Assembly: GCF_004323595.1 (NCBI RefSeq)
Contig: NZ_AP019373.1
Coordinates: 124,001 to 188,000, forward strand
DNA: 64,000 nucleotides
Source of the DNA: Sulfuricystis thermophila
GTDB taxonomy: Bacteria; Pseudomonadota; Gammaproteobacteria; Burkholderiales; Rhodocyclaceae
Direction of reading: 5' to 3'
Numbering within the stretch: the stretch's first letter is position 1; each line of letters opens with the position of its first letter. The notes under the pieces are model-generated. The model had not been told where the DNA came from. It worked only from the letters and a program-made list of their open reading frames with translations, and did not search any database. Position numbers and translations under genes: made by a program. Of the stretch, positions 8,416 to 17,033 are shown piece by piece.

Positions 8416-9834
8416 GGCCGCGGACAGGCGCGCCGCGAGAAAACGTTCGAGGTGGCGGTCGGTGATGCTGATGTGGCTGATGAACCAGTCGAGCAAGAGG
8501 AACTGACAGCGGAAGGCCAGGCGCAGCGGCGAGACGACGCCGGTGGCGATCTCGTTGCGCAAATCCGCGAGGAAGGCGCCGAACTTGAGATGCTGCTGAT
8601 GGTGTTCGGCGCGCGGGGAGGGTGGGTAGCCGTGTGCTTCCATCAGCCGTTCTTCGGTGTCGAAGTGCTCGGCGGTGATTTCGACGAGGCGAGCGATCAG
8701 CCGTTCGGCCTGAGCGGCCGTCTCTGCTTGCAGTGCTTCGGCGAGGGCGACGATGTGGTCGAAGATCAGCCGGTGCATTTCGTCGAAGGCGGGGAAGTCG
8801 AGAGAATATTCCGGCTGCCAGGTGGCGAAGCCGTCGCTTTCGGAAAGGCCGGCGGAATCGACCTGGCCGGGATGCCGGCAACGCTGCCAATAGACGGATG
8901 CCGGGGCGTCGCCCGGCGTGCGTTCGAGGCATTCGGCAAACAGCCGCCGTGCTTCCTCGCTGCGGCGGAAATGGTAGTGGGCGAGCGCGTCCTCGAAGAT
9001 GTCCAGACTGGCCAGCTTCGCGGCCTTGAGCGGCGCCGGATCGGCATCGAAAACCTCGTAGATCGATTGCGCCAGATGCTTGCCGCGCACCCGTACCCGA
9101 TCGATGAAGCGGATCGAGAAGCTGCCGGGATCGCGGATGCTGTTCAAGGTGTGCTGCGTGATGAGGATCGGCGTCTGCCAGGTCTTGGTCAGCGTCTCGA
9201 CGCGTGCCGCGAGATTGACCGCGTCGCTGATCACGGTGACTTCCATGCGCTTGTCGCCCCCGATCACGCCGAGCATCAGGAGGCCGGAATTGAGCCCGAT
9301 GCCGATGCGGATCGGCTGCTCTGGGTGCGGCTCGGGCAAGCCGGCAAGCCCACTCGCGCGGTGGGTATTGAAGCGCTCCAGTTCGGCGAGCATGCCCAGC
9401 GCCGCACGCAGCGCGTCGTCGCCCCGCGAGGGAAACAGCGCCATCACCGCATCGCCGATGTATTTGTCGATGAAGCCGCCATGCGCGAGCACGACGGGCT
9501 CCATGAAGGAGAGATAGGCGTTGATGAAATCGAAACACTGTTGCGGCGACATCCGTTCCGACAGCGAGGCGAAGCCGCGGATGTCGGAGAACAGGATCGT
9601 CATCTTCTTTTCGGCCTGATTACCCCAGTCGACATCGAGGATGCTGTCCTTGCCGAGGAGTTCGATCAGTTGCGGCGGCACGAAGCGGGCGTAGGCCGTT
9701 TGCAGATCGGCAAGGCGTTTTTCCACCCCGTGACGTGTCGCGATCTCGGCCTCGAGACGCGCCCGCAGGCGTTTGAGCTCGTCCGTGGCGTCGTCGCCGA
9801 GAGGGGGTTCGCCTGGCCTGGCTGGGTTCGTCAT
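8401..9834 (-). CDS. Class III adenylate/guanylate cyclase fused to a hemerythrin domain
   Basis: This 477-residue protein has three parts. A short N-terminal coiled segment (about 10-60) precedes a class III nucleotide cyclase domain (about 65-270) with the metal-binding aspartates in ILFSDIRGFASLSER and KYIGDAVMALF and the VISDAVNLAARVE block. The C-terminus (about 345-470) is a bacteriohemerythrin with a full set of iron ligands: DEMHRLIFDH, HFDTEERLMEAHGYP, EHHQQH and HISITDRH. Hemerythrins bind O2, or sense iron or oxygen, at a di-iron centre, so oxygen-controlled cyclic nucleotide production is a reasonable inference. The start at 9834 was chosen for the AAGGG motif upstream; a longer frame would begin inside a tRNA-derived repeat. 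Confidence 0.88.
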   Translation of the reverse strand: MTNPARPGEPPLGDDATDELKRLRARLEAEIATRHGVEKRLADLQTAYARFVPPQLIELLGKDSILDVDWGNQAEKKMTILFSDIRGFASLSERMSPQQCFDFINAYLSFMEPVVLAHGGFIDKYIGDAVMALFPSRGDDALRAALGMLAELERFNTHRASGLAGLPEPHPEQPIRIGIGLNSGLLMLGVIGGDKRMEVTVISDAVNLAARVETLTKTWQTPILITQHTLNSIRDPGSFSIRFIDRVRVRGKHLAQSIYEVFDADPAPLKAAKLASLDIFEDALAHYHFRRSEEARRLFAECLERTPGDAPASVYWQRCRHPGQVDSAGLSESDGFATWQPEYSLDFPAFDEMHRLIFDHIVALAEALQAETAAQAERLIARLVEITAEHFDTEERLMEAHGYPPSPRAEHHQQHLKFGAFLADLRNEIATGVVSPLRLAFRCQFLLLDWFISHISITDRHLERFLAARLSAASDQR

Positions 9835-9857
9835 CGCCCTTCGTTTCGCAAGTTGCA

Positions 9858-9897
9858 TGGTGGGCCCGCAGGGGCTCGAGCCCAGGACCAAAGGATT
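9858..9897 (-). repeat. Duplicated tRNA 3' end (40 bp)
   Basis: Read on the minus strand, these 40 bases match the 3' part of the tRNA gene at 9958-10034, from the anticodon-stem 3' side through the T arm, acceptor strand and CCA, with two mismatches. The copy lies exactly 100 bp downstream of the genuine 3' end. A short direct repeat of a tRNA 3' end is what tRNA-targeting integrases leave, but no integrase lies nearby, so this could be an old scar or a failed tandem duplication. Confidence 0.85.
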
Positions 9898-9957
9898 CTG
9901 GGACTACTTCAATGACCACGGCGCAGCGGCCCTCGTCAGCGGCCGCGGCGAGAATGC

Positions 9958-10034
9958 TGGTGGGCCCGCTGGGGCTCGAACCCAGGACCAAAGGATTATG
10001 AGTCCTCTGCTCTGACCGACTGAGCTACAGGCCC
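9958..10034 (-). tRNA. tRNA with CAT anticodon (probably tRNA-Ile2, else elongator tRNA-Met)
   Basis: The 77-nt gene folds as a full cloverleaf with encoded CCA. The acceptor stem is GGGCCTG/CGGGCCC, the anticodon arm is GAGGA-CTCATAA-TCCTT and the T arm is CTGGG-TTCGAGC-CCCAG. The CTCATAA loop gives a CAT anticodon. The TTGGTC run after the anticodon stem resembles the lysidine-modified isoleucine tRNA that reads AUA, but elongator tRNA-Met cannot be excluded by eye. It is not initiator tRNA, because the three G-C pairs before the anticodon loop are absent. Confidence 0.95.
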
Positions 10035-10044
10035 GCCGCGACCG

Positions 10045-10050
10045 ATTATA
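10045..10050 (-). promoter_or_regulatory. -10 element of the tRNA gene
   Basis: On the minus strand this is a perfect TATAAT located 10 bases before the tRNA 5' end, a normal distance for a tRNA promoter. I see no good -35 match at 16-18 bp, so only the -10 is claimed. Confidence 0.6.
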
Positions 10051-10077
10051 AGCCGGGTGTAACACGCGACCCAGGCA

Positions 10078-11664
10078 TCAGGAGCCTTCGGAGGCAGGCA
10101 GGATCCAGAAAAGTCGGCGCTGGCGAGACGGCACACTGACGGCCGGCAGCTCGCGGTCGAGGATTTCCATCGTCGCGCGGCCGACGTATTCGCCGGCGGT
10201 GTCGTCCATCTTGCTCGAGTATTCGAGCGCGCGCAGATAGGCGCGGCCGATCAGCCGGCCCAAGGGCGGCGGGTTGTAGAGCAGTTTCTTGATGATGAAC
10301 GGGTTGAGCGTCAGCGGATCGTAGTTCTTCGGCAGATAGCCGCTCGCGATCAGCCGCTTCTCGACCGGGGTGTTGGGCTGCACGCCGACGAAGAAGATGA
10401 ACGGCAGCACCTTGTCGCGGCCGAACAGCGCATAGAGTTCCTCGATGCGCGCCATCGTCGCCCGCAGCGTCGCCGGGGTTTCGCCCGGCGCATTGAGCGG
10501 CAGATACAGCTTCACCCTCAGGTCGGCATACTCGCCGCTCATCGCTTCCTTGAAGTAGCGAAAAGCGCCCATCTGCTGTTCGAGTTCGTAACCGAGCGTC
10601 AGGCTCTCGATCATCTCCTGCGAGCCGGTGAAGGACAGATCGAGGCTTTCCAGACCGGAATCGAGCATCTTGCGCGCGATCGCCGGCGTCATGTAGTTGA
10701 GGCGCAGATAGCCGGTCCACCGCACCTTGACTCGACGCGCGAGCATTTCGTCGAGGATCGCCTCGGCATGCGCCATGCTGCGCCGGGTCGAACAGAACTG
10801 TGCGTCGGTGAACCAGATGCGCTTGACGCCATACTGCTTGTTGAGAATCTCGACCTCTTTGGCGACCTCGACCGGATCGCGATAGCGCTGCCGGGCACCC
10901 TCGATCTTGTTGTAGAGGCAGAAATGGCACTGGAACGGGCAGCCGCGCTTGGTATGCACGCCGATCGTGGCATCCGGCCCGAGGTATTCTCGGAAGGACG
11001 GAAAGATCGATTCGATGTAAGCGAAATCGACCGCCGTGAGCTGGCCGAGATCGAAGTTTTCCTCGGCCGGCCGGTGATGCACCGTGCCGGCATGATTCTT
11101 GTAGTAATGGTGGCCGGCTGGTGTTTCCGCACCATCGACGATCGACAGCATCGCCGCCTCGCCTTCGCCGACGACGACGACCGTGTCAGTCGGACAGCGC
11201 TCGGCGACGTAGCGGCCGAAGATCGACACCGCGGTGCCGCCGACGACCAGCCGCGTTTGGGGCGAGAGCTTGCGCACCAGCTTCAGGTAGCCGAGATTGC
11301 GCAGTCGCTGGCTGGCATAGTCATAGATGATGCCGATCGCCTGCCAGGCCGCTTTGAGGCGCTTGAACGGATTCGGCGAATGGTCGTAATTCATCACCAC
11401 GTCGAGCGCATCGTTTTCCGGATGCGGCCCGAAGGTCTGCATGTTGCGCCACGAGAAGGCGATCACGTCGGGTTGCAGTTCGCGCACACGGGCGATCAGG
11501 GCAGCCTTGCGTTGGCGCGGTGGAATCACGGCGAGATCGAGGATCTCCTGCCGGACGTCCGGACGCTGCTTGTGGATGAAATCGGCCAGATAGACGATGC
11601 CGCCCGGCCAGATCTTCCAGACGGGGAAGCGCACATAGAGGACGGAACGGGCTGGGATTGGCAT
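10078..11664 (-). CDS. B12-binding-domain radical SAM protein
   Basis: A 528-residue protein. An N-terminal Rossmann-like cobalamin-binding-type domain (about 1-185, with LVVGGTAVSIFG and VVVGEGEAAM) is followed by a radical SAM domain whose cluster motif is RGCPFQCHFCLYN near residue 245. The substrate cannot be read from sequence; homologues of this layout include methyltransferases and cyclases acting on lipids or cofactors. Start 11664 was chosen over upstream codons because MPIPARSVLYVRFPVWK begins the conserved domain. The last 20 residues run through a copy of the 26-bp dispersed repeat, so the C-terminus may be a recent addition. It is preceded by a 154-bp AT-rich spacer. Confidence 0.85.
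   Translation of the reverse strand: MPIPARSVLYVRFPVWKIWPGGIVYLADFIHKQRPDVRQEILDLAVIPPRQRKAALIARVRELQPDVIAFSWRNMQTFGPHPENDALDVVMNYDHSPNPFKRLKAAWQAIGIIYDYASQRLRNLGYLKLVRKLSPQTRLVVGGTAVSIFGRYVAERCPTDTVVVVGEGEAAMLSIVDGAETPAGHHYYKNHAGTVHHRPAEENFDLGQLTAVDFAYIESIFPSFREYLGPDATIGVHTKRGCPFQCHFCLYNKIEGARQRYRDPVEVAKEVEILNKQYGVKRIWFTDAQFCSTRRSMAHAEAILDEMLARRVKVRWTGYLRLNYMTPAIARKMLDSGLESLDLSFTGSQEMIESLTLGYELEQQMGAFRYFKEAMSGEYADLRVKLYLPLNAPGETPATLRATMARIEELYALFGRDKVLPFIFFVGVQPNTPVEKRLIASGYLPKNYDPLTLNPFIIKKLLYNPPPLGRLIGRAYLRALEYSSKMDDTAGEYVGRATMEILDRELPAVSVPSRQRRLFWILPASEGS
10109..10134 (+). repeat. 26-bp dispersed repeat, copy in the radical SAM gene 3' end
   Basis: The block reads GTCGGCGCTGGCGAGACGGC with flanking A and CAC. 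It belongs to a family with copies near 26774, 32314, 34991, 36661, 46090, 50115, 56185 and 63021. Here it encodes part of the non-conserved C-terminal tail of the radical SAM protein. Confidence 0.8.
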
Positions 11665-11818
11665 GGGGATGGACGGGATTTCTTCTTTTTTTTTGCAGCT
11701 CAAGCTTTGAGCATAGAGCAATTCTGCTCGTTCGGATATGCCCCTTTTTGGGTATATAAGGAAATACTAAATAACAGGTGAAACGCTGCCAGCGCGTACC
11801 ACAACCTCTGACGGGTTT
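11665..11818. other. AT-rich spacer upstream of the radical SAM gene
   Basis: This 154-bp spacer is clearly richer in A and T than its surroundings. It contains a nine-base A run on the minus strand, a small hairpin with arms GCTCAA/TTGAGC near 11698-11712, and TATATA-like stretches near 11752-11760. It probably holds the promoter of the radical SAM gene, but no -35/-10 pair stands out. I see no gene here. Confidence 0.5.
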
Positions 11819-12124
11819 TCAGCGCTTGAAAGGCGCCAGAACCCGTGCTGGGAAATTGGCCCGCCAGAACTGCCAGGCGAGAAAAGCACGCTTGCCCCAG
11901 CGCCACAGGAAGCGTCGGGTACCTGGCCGCACCGCCGCCAGGAGCGCGATGCCGGTGGCGACGATCTCGGGATGTCGCTTCACCCAACGCGCACCGTCGT
12001 GCAGACTGTCGGCCGCATCGAAGAGCGGCGTAAGACCTTGCAGATGACCCCCCAGGGCCAGACGCTGGCCCGCAGCTTCGAGTTGCAGCCGCTGCTTTTC
12101 CAATGCCAGTTCGAGCGCATTCAT
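11819..12124 (-). CDS. YqjK-like protein
   Basis: A 101-residue protein. The N-terminal 30 residues (LALEKQRLQLEAAGQRLALG) form an amphipathic helix, followed by a weakly hydrophobic stretch (about 50-65) and a basic C-terminus (FLWRWGKRAFLAWQFWR). Length, layout and the nearby DUF883 and YqjE genes point to the YqjK family, whose function is unknown. A GAGAGG motif precedes the ATG. It is separated from its usual partners by a chemoreceptor gene. Confidence 0.6.
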   Translation of the reverse strand: MNALELALEKQRLQLEAAGQRLALGGHLQGLTPLFDAADSLHDGARWVKRHPEIVATGIALLAAVRPGTRRFLWRWGKRAFLAWQFWRANFPARVLAPFKR

Positions 12125-12199
12125 CTCATGTTCCTCTCATTATTGGACTGCACGTCCCTGGATCATGCGTCGGCAGGCAAAGCTCATCGAAAAGATGCT

Positions 12200-13900
12200 T
12201 CAGTCGGTGCGATAGCCAATGCGGAAACCACCCCAGTGCCGGCCTTTGACATAAATGGGCGCTGAGATGTCGTGCATGATTTCGCCAGTATCGCGACGAT
12301 AGGTCTGCAACAGAAATGGTGTCTCGTGTGCGCCGCAGCGTTTGCCGACCGGATCGTCGAAGATGCGCTTGGTGCGGTTGCCGAGCATGTCCTTCTGCTC
12401 ATCTCCGGTCAAGGGTTGAGAATAACGTCGGTTGTGGGTCGGCACGTAGCCATTGACGTCGCAAGCGATCGCGTAGGCGAGGGCTTTCTCTTTGTCGAGA
12501 AGGGGCTCCTGCACCTGCGGCAGCAGTCGGTCGGTCAGCGCGTCGTAGCGCGTATGGAACTTCTGCGGCCGGGTGTTCGGGATCGGGACATAGTTCTGGT
12601 CGAACAGGTCAGCAAATCCGATTTCGCCGCGCTCGACCGCAGCTTCGAGCAGGCGGCCGATTTCGGCCGCGGCGTTACGCACCAACTCCGGCATGCGCAT
12701 GTGCAAAGCCAATGCTTCCTCGCCACGGAGGCCAAGCTTGAAAATGGTTCCGACCTCTTCGAGGTTGGTCGCCAGATCATCGAGCCGGCGGGTCTCTTCG
12801 AGGGTCAGGTTGGCTCCTTCGCTGTTGCGATCGGCGAGAGCCATGATGTTGGTGACGAGCTCGGCGATCTCGCTGGTATGCTGTGCCTGGGTCTGCGCCG
12901 CACGGGCAATCAGTTCGACCTTGGCAGTCGTCTCTTCGGCACCCTGTTTGATCAGCTCGAGCGCGGCTGCCGCCTGGCGCGCAAGCTCGGCGCCATTGCG
13001 CGCCTGTGAGGAACCCTCGCGAATCGAGGCGATCGCGTTTTGCGTCTCGCTCTGGATCGCGCTGATCATTGCACTGATTTCTCCGGTCGCGGCGCTGGTC
13101 CGCTCGGCGAGCTTCCTCACTTCGTCGGCGACGACGGCAAAACCGCGCCCTTGTTCCCCGGCACGCGCGGCCTCGATGGCTGCGTTCAGGGCGAGCAGAT
13201 TGGTCTGGTCGGCGATCTCGCGGATCGTCGATGCAATACCGGAAATCGCTTCGGAACGTTCGCCGAGGCTGGCAACGACCAGTGCCGACTGTTCGACGGA
13301 GCGGGCGATACGTTCGATTTCGGCGGATGCTTCTTCGACGATACGCGCGCCGTGTGCCGATTGTTCCCTGGCCTGTTGGGCGATCTGCGCGCTTCCCTCG
13401 GCGTTGACGGCGACTTCGTTCATGCGGCCCGCCATCTCTGAAACGGCTTCGGCGGCGGCTTCGGCCGCAGCATTCTGTTCCTGAGACCCCTGCGCCGTGC
13501 TCTCCGCTTCGCGCATCAGCTTGTCGGCCATCTTCGCGACCTGGTCGGCGTTGAAGACGATGCGGGTCGTGATGCTGTGGAAGGTCGCCAACAGTTCGTT
13601 GTAGGCCGTCGCGACCGGGGCGACCGGGCTGTCTGCCGGGGGAACGACTTGCCGTGTCAAATCACCGTCTTTGCGCGTCGTCTCGATCGCTTCACGCAAC
13701 AGCTCGAGCGGTCGCCCGAAAGCGCCCGACAGCATCAGGGTAGGCACGAGAACTGCTGCGATGCCCAACACTGCGTAGAAAAAGACGATCGCCGCCCCGG
13801 GGTCGCCGCCCGCGAGATGAGCCCCCCAGACTCCCGCACCGGCGACGAGCAAAGCAAAAACCAGCAGCAACAGGCGCCGCCACGTTGAAATACCCGACAT
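12200..13900 (-). CDS. Methyl-accepting chemotaxis protein with C-terminal sensory domain
   Basis: A 566-residue chemoreceptor. Two N-terminal membrane helices (about 8-28 and 35-57) have almost no periplasmic loop, followed by a HAMP-like linker. The signalling domain (about 115-400) has the hallmark hairpin tip [41 protein letters not shown]. After it comes about 150 residues of a separate domain ([18 protein letters not shown] to HWGGFRIGY) resembling the C-terminal Cache/PAS-like sensor of some MCPs. Sensing is therefore probably cytoplasmic. GAGGAGTGGAGG before the ATG is a strong ribosome-binding site. It sits inside a yqjD/yqjE/yqjK-like group. Confidence 0.9.
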   Translation of the reverse strand: MSGISTWRRLLLLVFALLVAGAGVWGAHLAGGDPGAAIVFFYAVLGIAAVLVPTLMLSGAFGRPLELLREAIETTRKDGDLTRQVVPPADSPVAPVATAYNELLATFHSITTRIVFNADQVAKMADKLMREAESTAQGSQEQNAAAEAAAEAVSEMAGRMNEVAVNAEGSAQIAQQAREQSAHGARIVEEASAEIERIARSVEQSALVVASLGERSEAISGIASTIREIADQTNLLALNAAIEAARAGEQGRGFAVVADEVRKLAERTSAATGEISAMISAIQSETQNAIASIREGSSQARNGAELARQAAAALELIKQGAEETTAKVELIARAAQTQAQHTSEIAELVTNIMALADRNSEGANLTLEETRRLDDLATNLEEVGTIFKLGLRGEEALALHMRMPELVRNAAAEIGRLLEAAVERGEIGFADLFDQNYVPIPNTRPQKFHTRYDALTDRLLPQVQEPLLDKEKALAYAIACDVNGYVPTHNRRYSQPLTGDEQKDMLGNRTKRIFDDPVGKRCGAHETPFLLQTYRRDTGEIMHDISAPIYVKGRHWGGFRIGYRTD

Positions 13901-14117
13901 GCCTCCACTCCTCTTTCCGGGGCCGTTCAGTGTGCCTTTGCCCTCGCCACCGACTTTCCCTGTTGTGATTGCAGCAACAATGATACCTACGGGTGAGAAA
14001 TATTGCCACGAGTGGAAACGGGGTCAGTTGTCAGAACTTGGCGAGATCGGCTCAATCGCGAGACTGGATCTGAAGCAATTCTCATCCTGAGCAAGTGGGT
14101 GGCGAAGAGGAGGTCTA
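13901..14117. other. Spacer without recognised gene
   Basis: This 217-bp stretch between the chemoreceptor start and the yqjE-like gene stop has no convincing frame, hairpin terminator or repeat that I can see. The 80 bases next to 13900 presumably carry the chemoreceptor promoter. Confidence 0.5.
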
Positions 14118-14504
14118 CTAAACGCCGTCCTCGTTGCGCAATGCCGCCTCGTCGCGCTGTAGCTCGGCCAGACTGGCGGCAAAGAGGCGCGAGCCCTGCT
14201 TGAGCAGGCGTAGGGCCACCCAGCTGGCGATCAGGGCGGCGAAGAGGAACAAGGCCGTGAAAATACCCAACGCGAGCACGCGGTGGCTCTCCCACAGCAA
14301 CACGGTGAGGAAGACGCCCAGAAAGGCGAGGCCGAGCACCCCGGACAGGATTGCCAGGCCTCCCCACAACAGCAGCCCGGTGATACGCCCGACTTCTTCC
14401 TGCGCTTCGACCTTGAGAAGCTCGAGGCGAGTGCGGATCATTGCGACGCCGGTCGTCGCAAGTCCGCGCAGGGATGCCAGCAGGCCGGGAGAAGCGTCAG
14501 GCAC
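14118..14504 (-). CDS. YqjE/phage-holin-family inner membrane protein
   Basis: A 128-residue protein of the YqjE (DUF1469, holin superfamily III-like) family. It has an N-terminal cytoplasmic helix (GLLASLRGLATTGVAMIRTRLELLKVEAQEE), two membrane helices at about 42-68 and 75-98, and a charged tail. E. coli relatives sit beside YqjD, a ribosome-associated membrane protein of stationary phase, but the role of YqjE is unproven. The DUF883 gene ends 18 bp upstream, so the pair is likely one transcript. Confidence 0.85.
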   Translation of the reverse strand: MPDASPGLLASLRGLATTGVAMIRTRLELLKVEAQEEVGRITGLLLWGGLAILSGVLGLAFLGVFLTVLLWESHRVLALGIFTALFLFAALIASWVALRLLKQGSRLFAASLAELQRDEAALRNEDGV

Positions 14505-14522
14505 GCTTGACTCCCGCCTCTC

Positions 14523-14834
14523 TCAGCGCCGGCCGATCAGCAGGCCGACGATGAAACCTAGCCCTGCGGCGATGCCGACGGAGCGCCAGGGATTGTCCTG
14601 CACATAGTTGTCGGCGGCGCGGCCGACCTGCTTGGCTCTATCGACCAAGGCCGCTTCGGCGTCGGCGAGACGCACTTTCGCATCGGCCAGACGGCTCTGG
14701 ATGCGCGCGCGCAGGTCGGCAGCCTTGTCGCCCGCCACGTTGGCGGTGGCGCGCAGCAATTCCTCGGCATCGGCGACGACCACCTTGAAATCGGCGATCA
14801 GTTTTTCTTTGTTGACTTCGGCCATTTCGGTCAT
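14523..14834 (-). CDS. DUF883 (YqjD/ElaB-type) membrane-anchored protein
   Basis: A 103-residue DUF883 protein. It has a long charged amphipathic helix (about 5-75) and a single C-terminal membrane segment that begins with DNPWRSVGIAAGLGFIVG and ends in RR, the family signature. E. coli YqjD and ElaB use this tail to attach to the inner membrane and bind ribosomes in stationary phase. An internal ATG at 14825 is an alternative start. It lies directly upstream of the yqjE-like gene. Confidence 0.88.
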   Translation of the reverse strand: MTEMAEVNKEKLIADFKVVVADAEELLRATANVAGDKAADLRARIQSRLADAKVRLADAEAALVDRAKQVGRAADNYVQDNPWRSVGIAAGLGFIVGLLIGRR

Positions 14835-14908
14835 TTTCAGCTCCTTGGCAGTGACGATTGCATCGCGAGGAATTCATTCTCGCACAGAAAACGGGATGTC
14901 AATTCGAA

Positions 14909-15700
14909 CTATGGCCACGCATATCCGATTGTCAAGGGGGCGTGGTCCGAAAAGCGCGCCGCTTTGTAGACCTCCGCAAAGCGCGCCTTTCCGGCGATGC
15001 CGGGCGTGGCGAGCTGGTAATCGATGCGCCAGCCGACGTTCTTCGCCCAGGCCTGGCCGCGGTTGGACCACCAGGTGTACCCTTCGCCTTCGGCATCGGG
15101 GTAGAGCCGGCGATAGACGTCGACCCAGCCGAGCTCATCCTTGACGCGGGCGATCCAGGCACGCTCCTCGGGCAGGAAGCCGGAGTTTTTCTGGTTCGAT
15201 TTCCAGTTTTTCAGGTCTTTCTCCGTTGGTGCGATGTTCCAGTCGGCGCAGATGACCATTTCACGGCCGGTTTTGCGCGCTTCGTCGCGCAAGGCGGCCA
15301 GATGGGGGAAGAAGACCTCCATGAAGCGAAACTTGGCGGCCTGGCGTTCGGGGGAGGAAGAGCCCGAGGGCACATACAGCGAGATCACGGTCAGCCCCGG
15401 CCAGTCGCAGCGCAAGAACCGCCCCTCGGCATCGAACTCTGCGATGCCGATGCCCTCGGTGACACGCTGCGGGGCATGGCGCGCATAAAGCCCGACGCCG
15501 CTGTAGCCTTTCTTCTCGGCAAAGTGGAAATAGCCGTGATAACCAGCCGGATGGTGCTCGGCAGGCGACAAATCGGCATCCTGCGCCTTGAGTTCCTGGA
15601 CGCAGACGATGTCGGCATCCTGGTGCGCGAGCCAGTCGAGCCAGCCCTTTTTGACTGCGGAGCGGATGCCATTCAGATTCAGCGTGACGATTTTCAGCAT
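14909..15700 (-). CDS. xthA: Exodeoxyribonuclease III
   Basis: This is an AP endonuclease and 3'-5' exonuclease of base excision repair, 263 residues. Motifs in order are LNLNGIRSAVKKGWLDWL, VCVQELKAQ (metal-binding Glu), VGLYA, ICADWNIAPTEKDL (catalytic Asp/Asn), WWSNRGQAWAKNVGWRIDY and SDHAPLTIGYAWP at the C-terminus (catalytic His). The start at 15700 fits the conserved N-terminus MLKIVTLNLNG; a longer frame exists but would run through pyrE. It is divergent from pyrE with only 13 bp between the start codons. Confidence 0.96.
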   Translation of the reverse strand: MLKIVTLNLNGIRSAVKKGWLDWLAHQDADIVCVQELKAQDADLSPAEHHPAGYHGYFHFAEKKGYSGVGLYARHAPQRVTEGIGIAEFDAEGRFLRCDWPGLTVISLYVPSGSSSPERQAAKFRFMEVFFPHLAALRDEARKTGREMVICADWNIAPTEKDLKNWKSNQKNSGFLPEERAWIARVKDELGWVDVYRRLYPDAEGEGYTWWSNRGQAWAKNVGWRIDYQLATPGIAGKARFAEVYKAARFSDHAPLTIGYAWP

Positions 15701-15713
15701 GTAGAATGATCCG

Positions 15714-16367
15714 ATGATGAGCGAGGCAAACGATTTCAGCCGCGACTTTATCGCGTTCGCCTGCGAGCGGGGGGTGCTGCGCTTTGGCGAGTTCAAGACC
15801 AAGGCCGGCCGCCTGTCGCCGTATTTCTTCAATGCCGGGCTGTTCAACGACGGTGCTTCGCTGGCGCGGCTGGCGGATTTCTATGCACGCGCGATCATCG
15901 CTGCCGGGCTTTCGATCGACATGCTGTTCGGGCCGGCCTACAAGGGCATCCCGCTGGTGGCGGCGGTGGCGATCAAACTGGCCGAGCGCGGCCGCAATCT
16001 CCCTTTCGCCTTCAACCGCAAGGAAGTCAAGGATCACGGCGAGGGCGGCAGCTTGATCGGCGCGCCGCTCGCGGGACGCGTGCTGATCGTCGATGACGTG
16101 ATTTCCGCCGGTACCTCGGTGCGCGAATCGGTCGAGATCATCCGCGGCGCCGGCGCGATCCCGGCAGGGGTCGTGATTGCGCTGGACCGCCAGGAACGCG
16201 GCACGGGCGCTTTGTCCGCCGTGCAGGAAGTCGAACGGGAGCTGGGGCTGCCGGTCATTGCCGTCGCGCGCCTTGCCGACCTGATCGACTATCTGTCGGG
16301 CCAGCCGTTGCTCACGGAAAACCTCGCGGCGGTTCGCCGCTATCGGGAGGTGTATGGTGTCGATTGA
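15714..16367 (+). CDS. pyrE: Orotate phosphoribosyltransferase
   Basis: PyrE converts orotate and PRPP to orotidine 5'-phosphate in pyrimidine synthesis. The 217 residues show the typical start [22 protein letters not shown], the orotate loop GPAYKGIPL, the catalytic loop ([14 protein letters not shown]) and the PRPP-binding motif [18 protein letters not shown] 15714 and ATG 15717 are adjacent, and either may be used. The next gene overlaps its end by 14 bp. Confidence 0.97.
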   Translation: MMSEANDFSRDFIAFACERGVLRFGEFKTKAGRLSPYFFNAGLFNDGASLARLADFYARAIIAAGLSIDMLFGPAYKGIPLVAAVAIKLAERGRNLPFAFNRKEVKDHGEGGSLIGAPLAGRVLIVDDVISAGTSVRESVEIIRGAGAIPAGVVIALDRQERGTGALSAVQEVERELGLPVIAVARLADLIDYLSGQPLLTENLAAVRRYREVYGVD

Positions 16368-16971
16368 ATTCCGTACCCTACTGTGCGCCATCGGCCTGAC
16401 TCTGGCTCTGCCGGCTGCGGCGCGCATCGTCTGTTGTGACGTGAATGGCAAGCGGGTGTGCGGCGATCCGCCGCCGCCGGTGTGTGACAACCGGGCGAAG
16501 ATCATCTATCTCAAAGGCGGGTTGTCCAAGGAAATCGAGGCACCGCTCACGCCCGAGCAGCGGGCCGCGCGCGAGGCCGAGGAGGCGCGCAAGAAGGAAG
16601 AGGCCAGGCTTGCCGCCGAACAGGCGCGCAAAGACCGCGCGCTGCTCGACAGCTTCACGAGCGTCAAGGAGCTCGACGCGGCGCGCGACCGGGCGATCGC
16701 CGATCTCGAAAAGAATGCCGAGCAGGCGAAGAACCGCCTCGAAGCCGCCCTCGCCAAACAGAAGAAACTCGATGACGAGAAAGAGTTCTACCTCAAGAAG
16801 CCGCTACCGGCGGTGCTGAAGAAACAGATCGAAGAAAACGAACGCGAAATCGCCACGCAGCGTCAGGCGCTCGAACAGAAAGAGCGGGACGTCGCCGCGG
16901 TGCACGAGCGTTTCGCCGCCGACCGGGAACGTTACCTGCAGCTCACCGGAAAGGCCACAGCCAGGAAATAG
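16354..16971 (+). CDS. Secreted DUF4124-like coiled-coil protein
   Basis: A 205-residue protein of unknown function. An N-terminal signal peptide (about 1-23, cleavage near PAAARI) is followed by a Cys-rich segment [20 protein letters not shown] resembling DUF4124. The rest (about 60-200) is a highly charged coiled coil rich in Glu, Lys, Ala and Arg. It overlaps pyrE by 14 bp in another frame, so coupled translation is possible. A periplasmic location is inferred. Confidence 0.75.
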   Translation: MVSIEFRTLLCAIGLTLALPAAARIVCCDVNGKRVCGDPPPPVCDNRAKIIYLKGGLSKEIEAPLTPEQRAAREAEEARKKEEARLAAEQARKDRALLDSFTSVKELDAARDRAIADLEKNAEQAKNRLEAALAKQKKLDDEKEFYLKKPLPAVLKKQIEENEREIATQRQALEQKERDVAAVHERFAADRERYLQLTGKATARK

Positions 16972-17033
16972 CCTGCCCGTGCCGGTCGACCAGCGCCGAG
17001 TTTTCACTGGGGCTTTGGCGGCAATGGCCCGCT

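Noticed and set aside
14864-14882. Small hairpin GCGAG/CTCGC around GAATTC before xthA end
   Set aside because: Only a 5-bp stem without T-run; too weak to call a terminator.
16972-17033. Possible terminator between the convergent DUF4124-like and gatB genes
   Set aside because: No stem followed by a T-run was found. I saw no convincing intrinsic terminator anywhere in the window.
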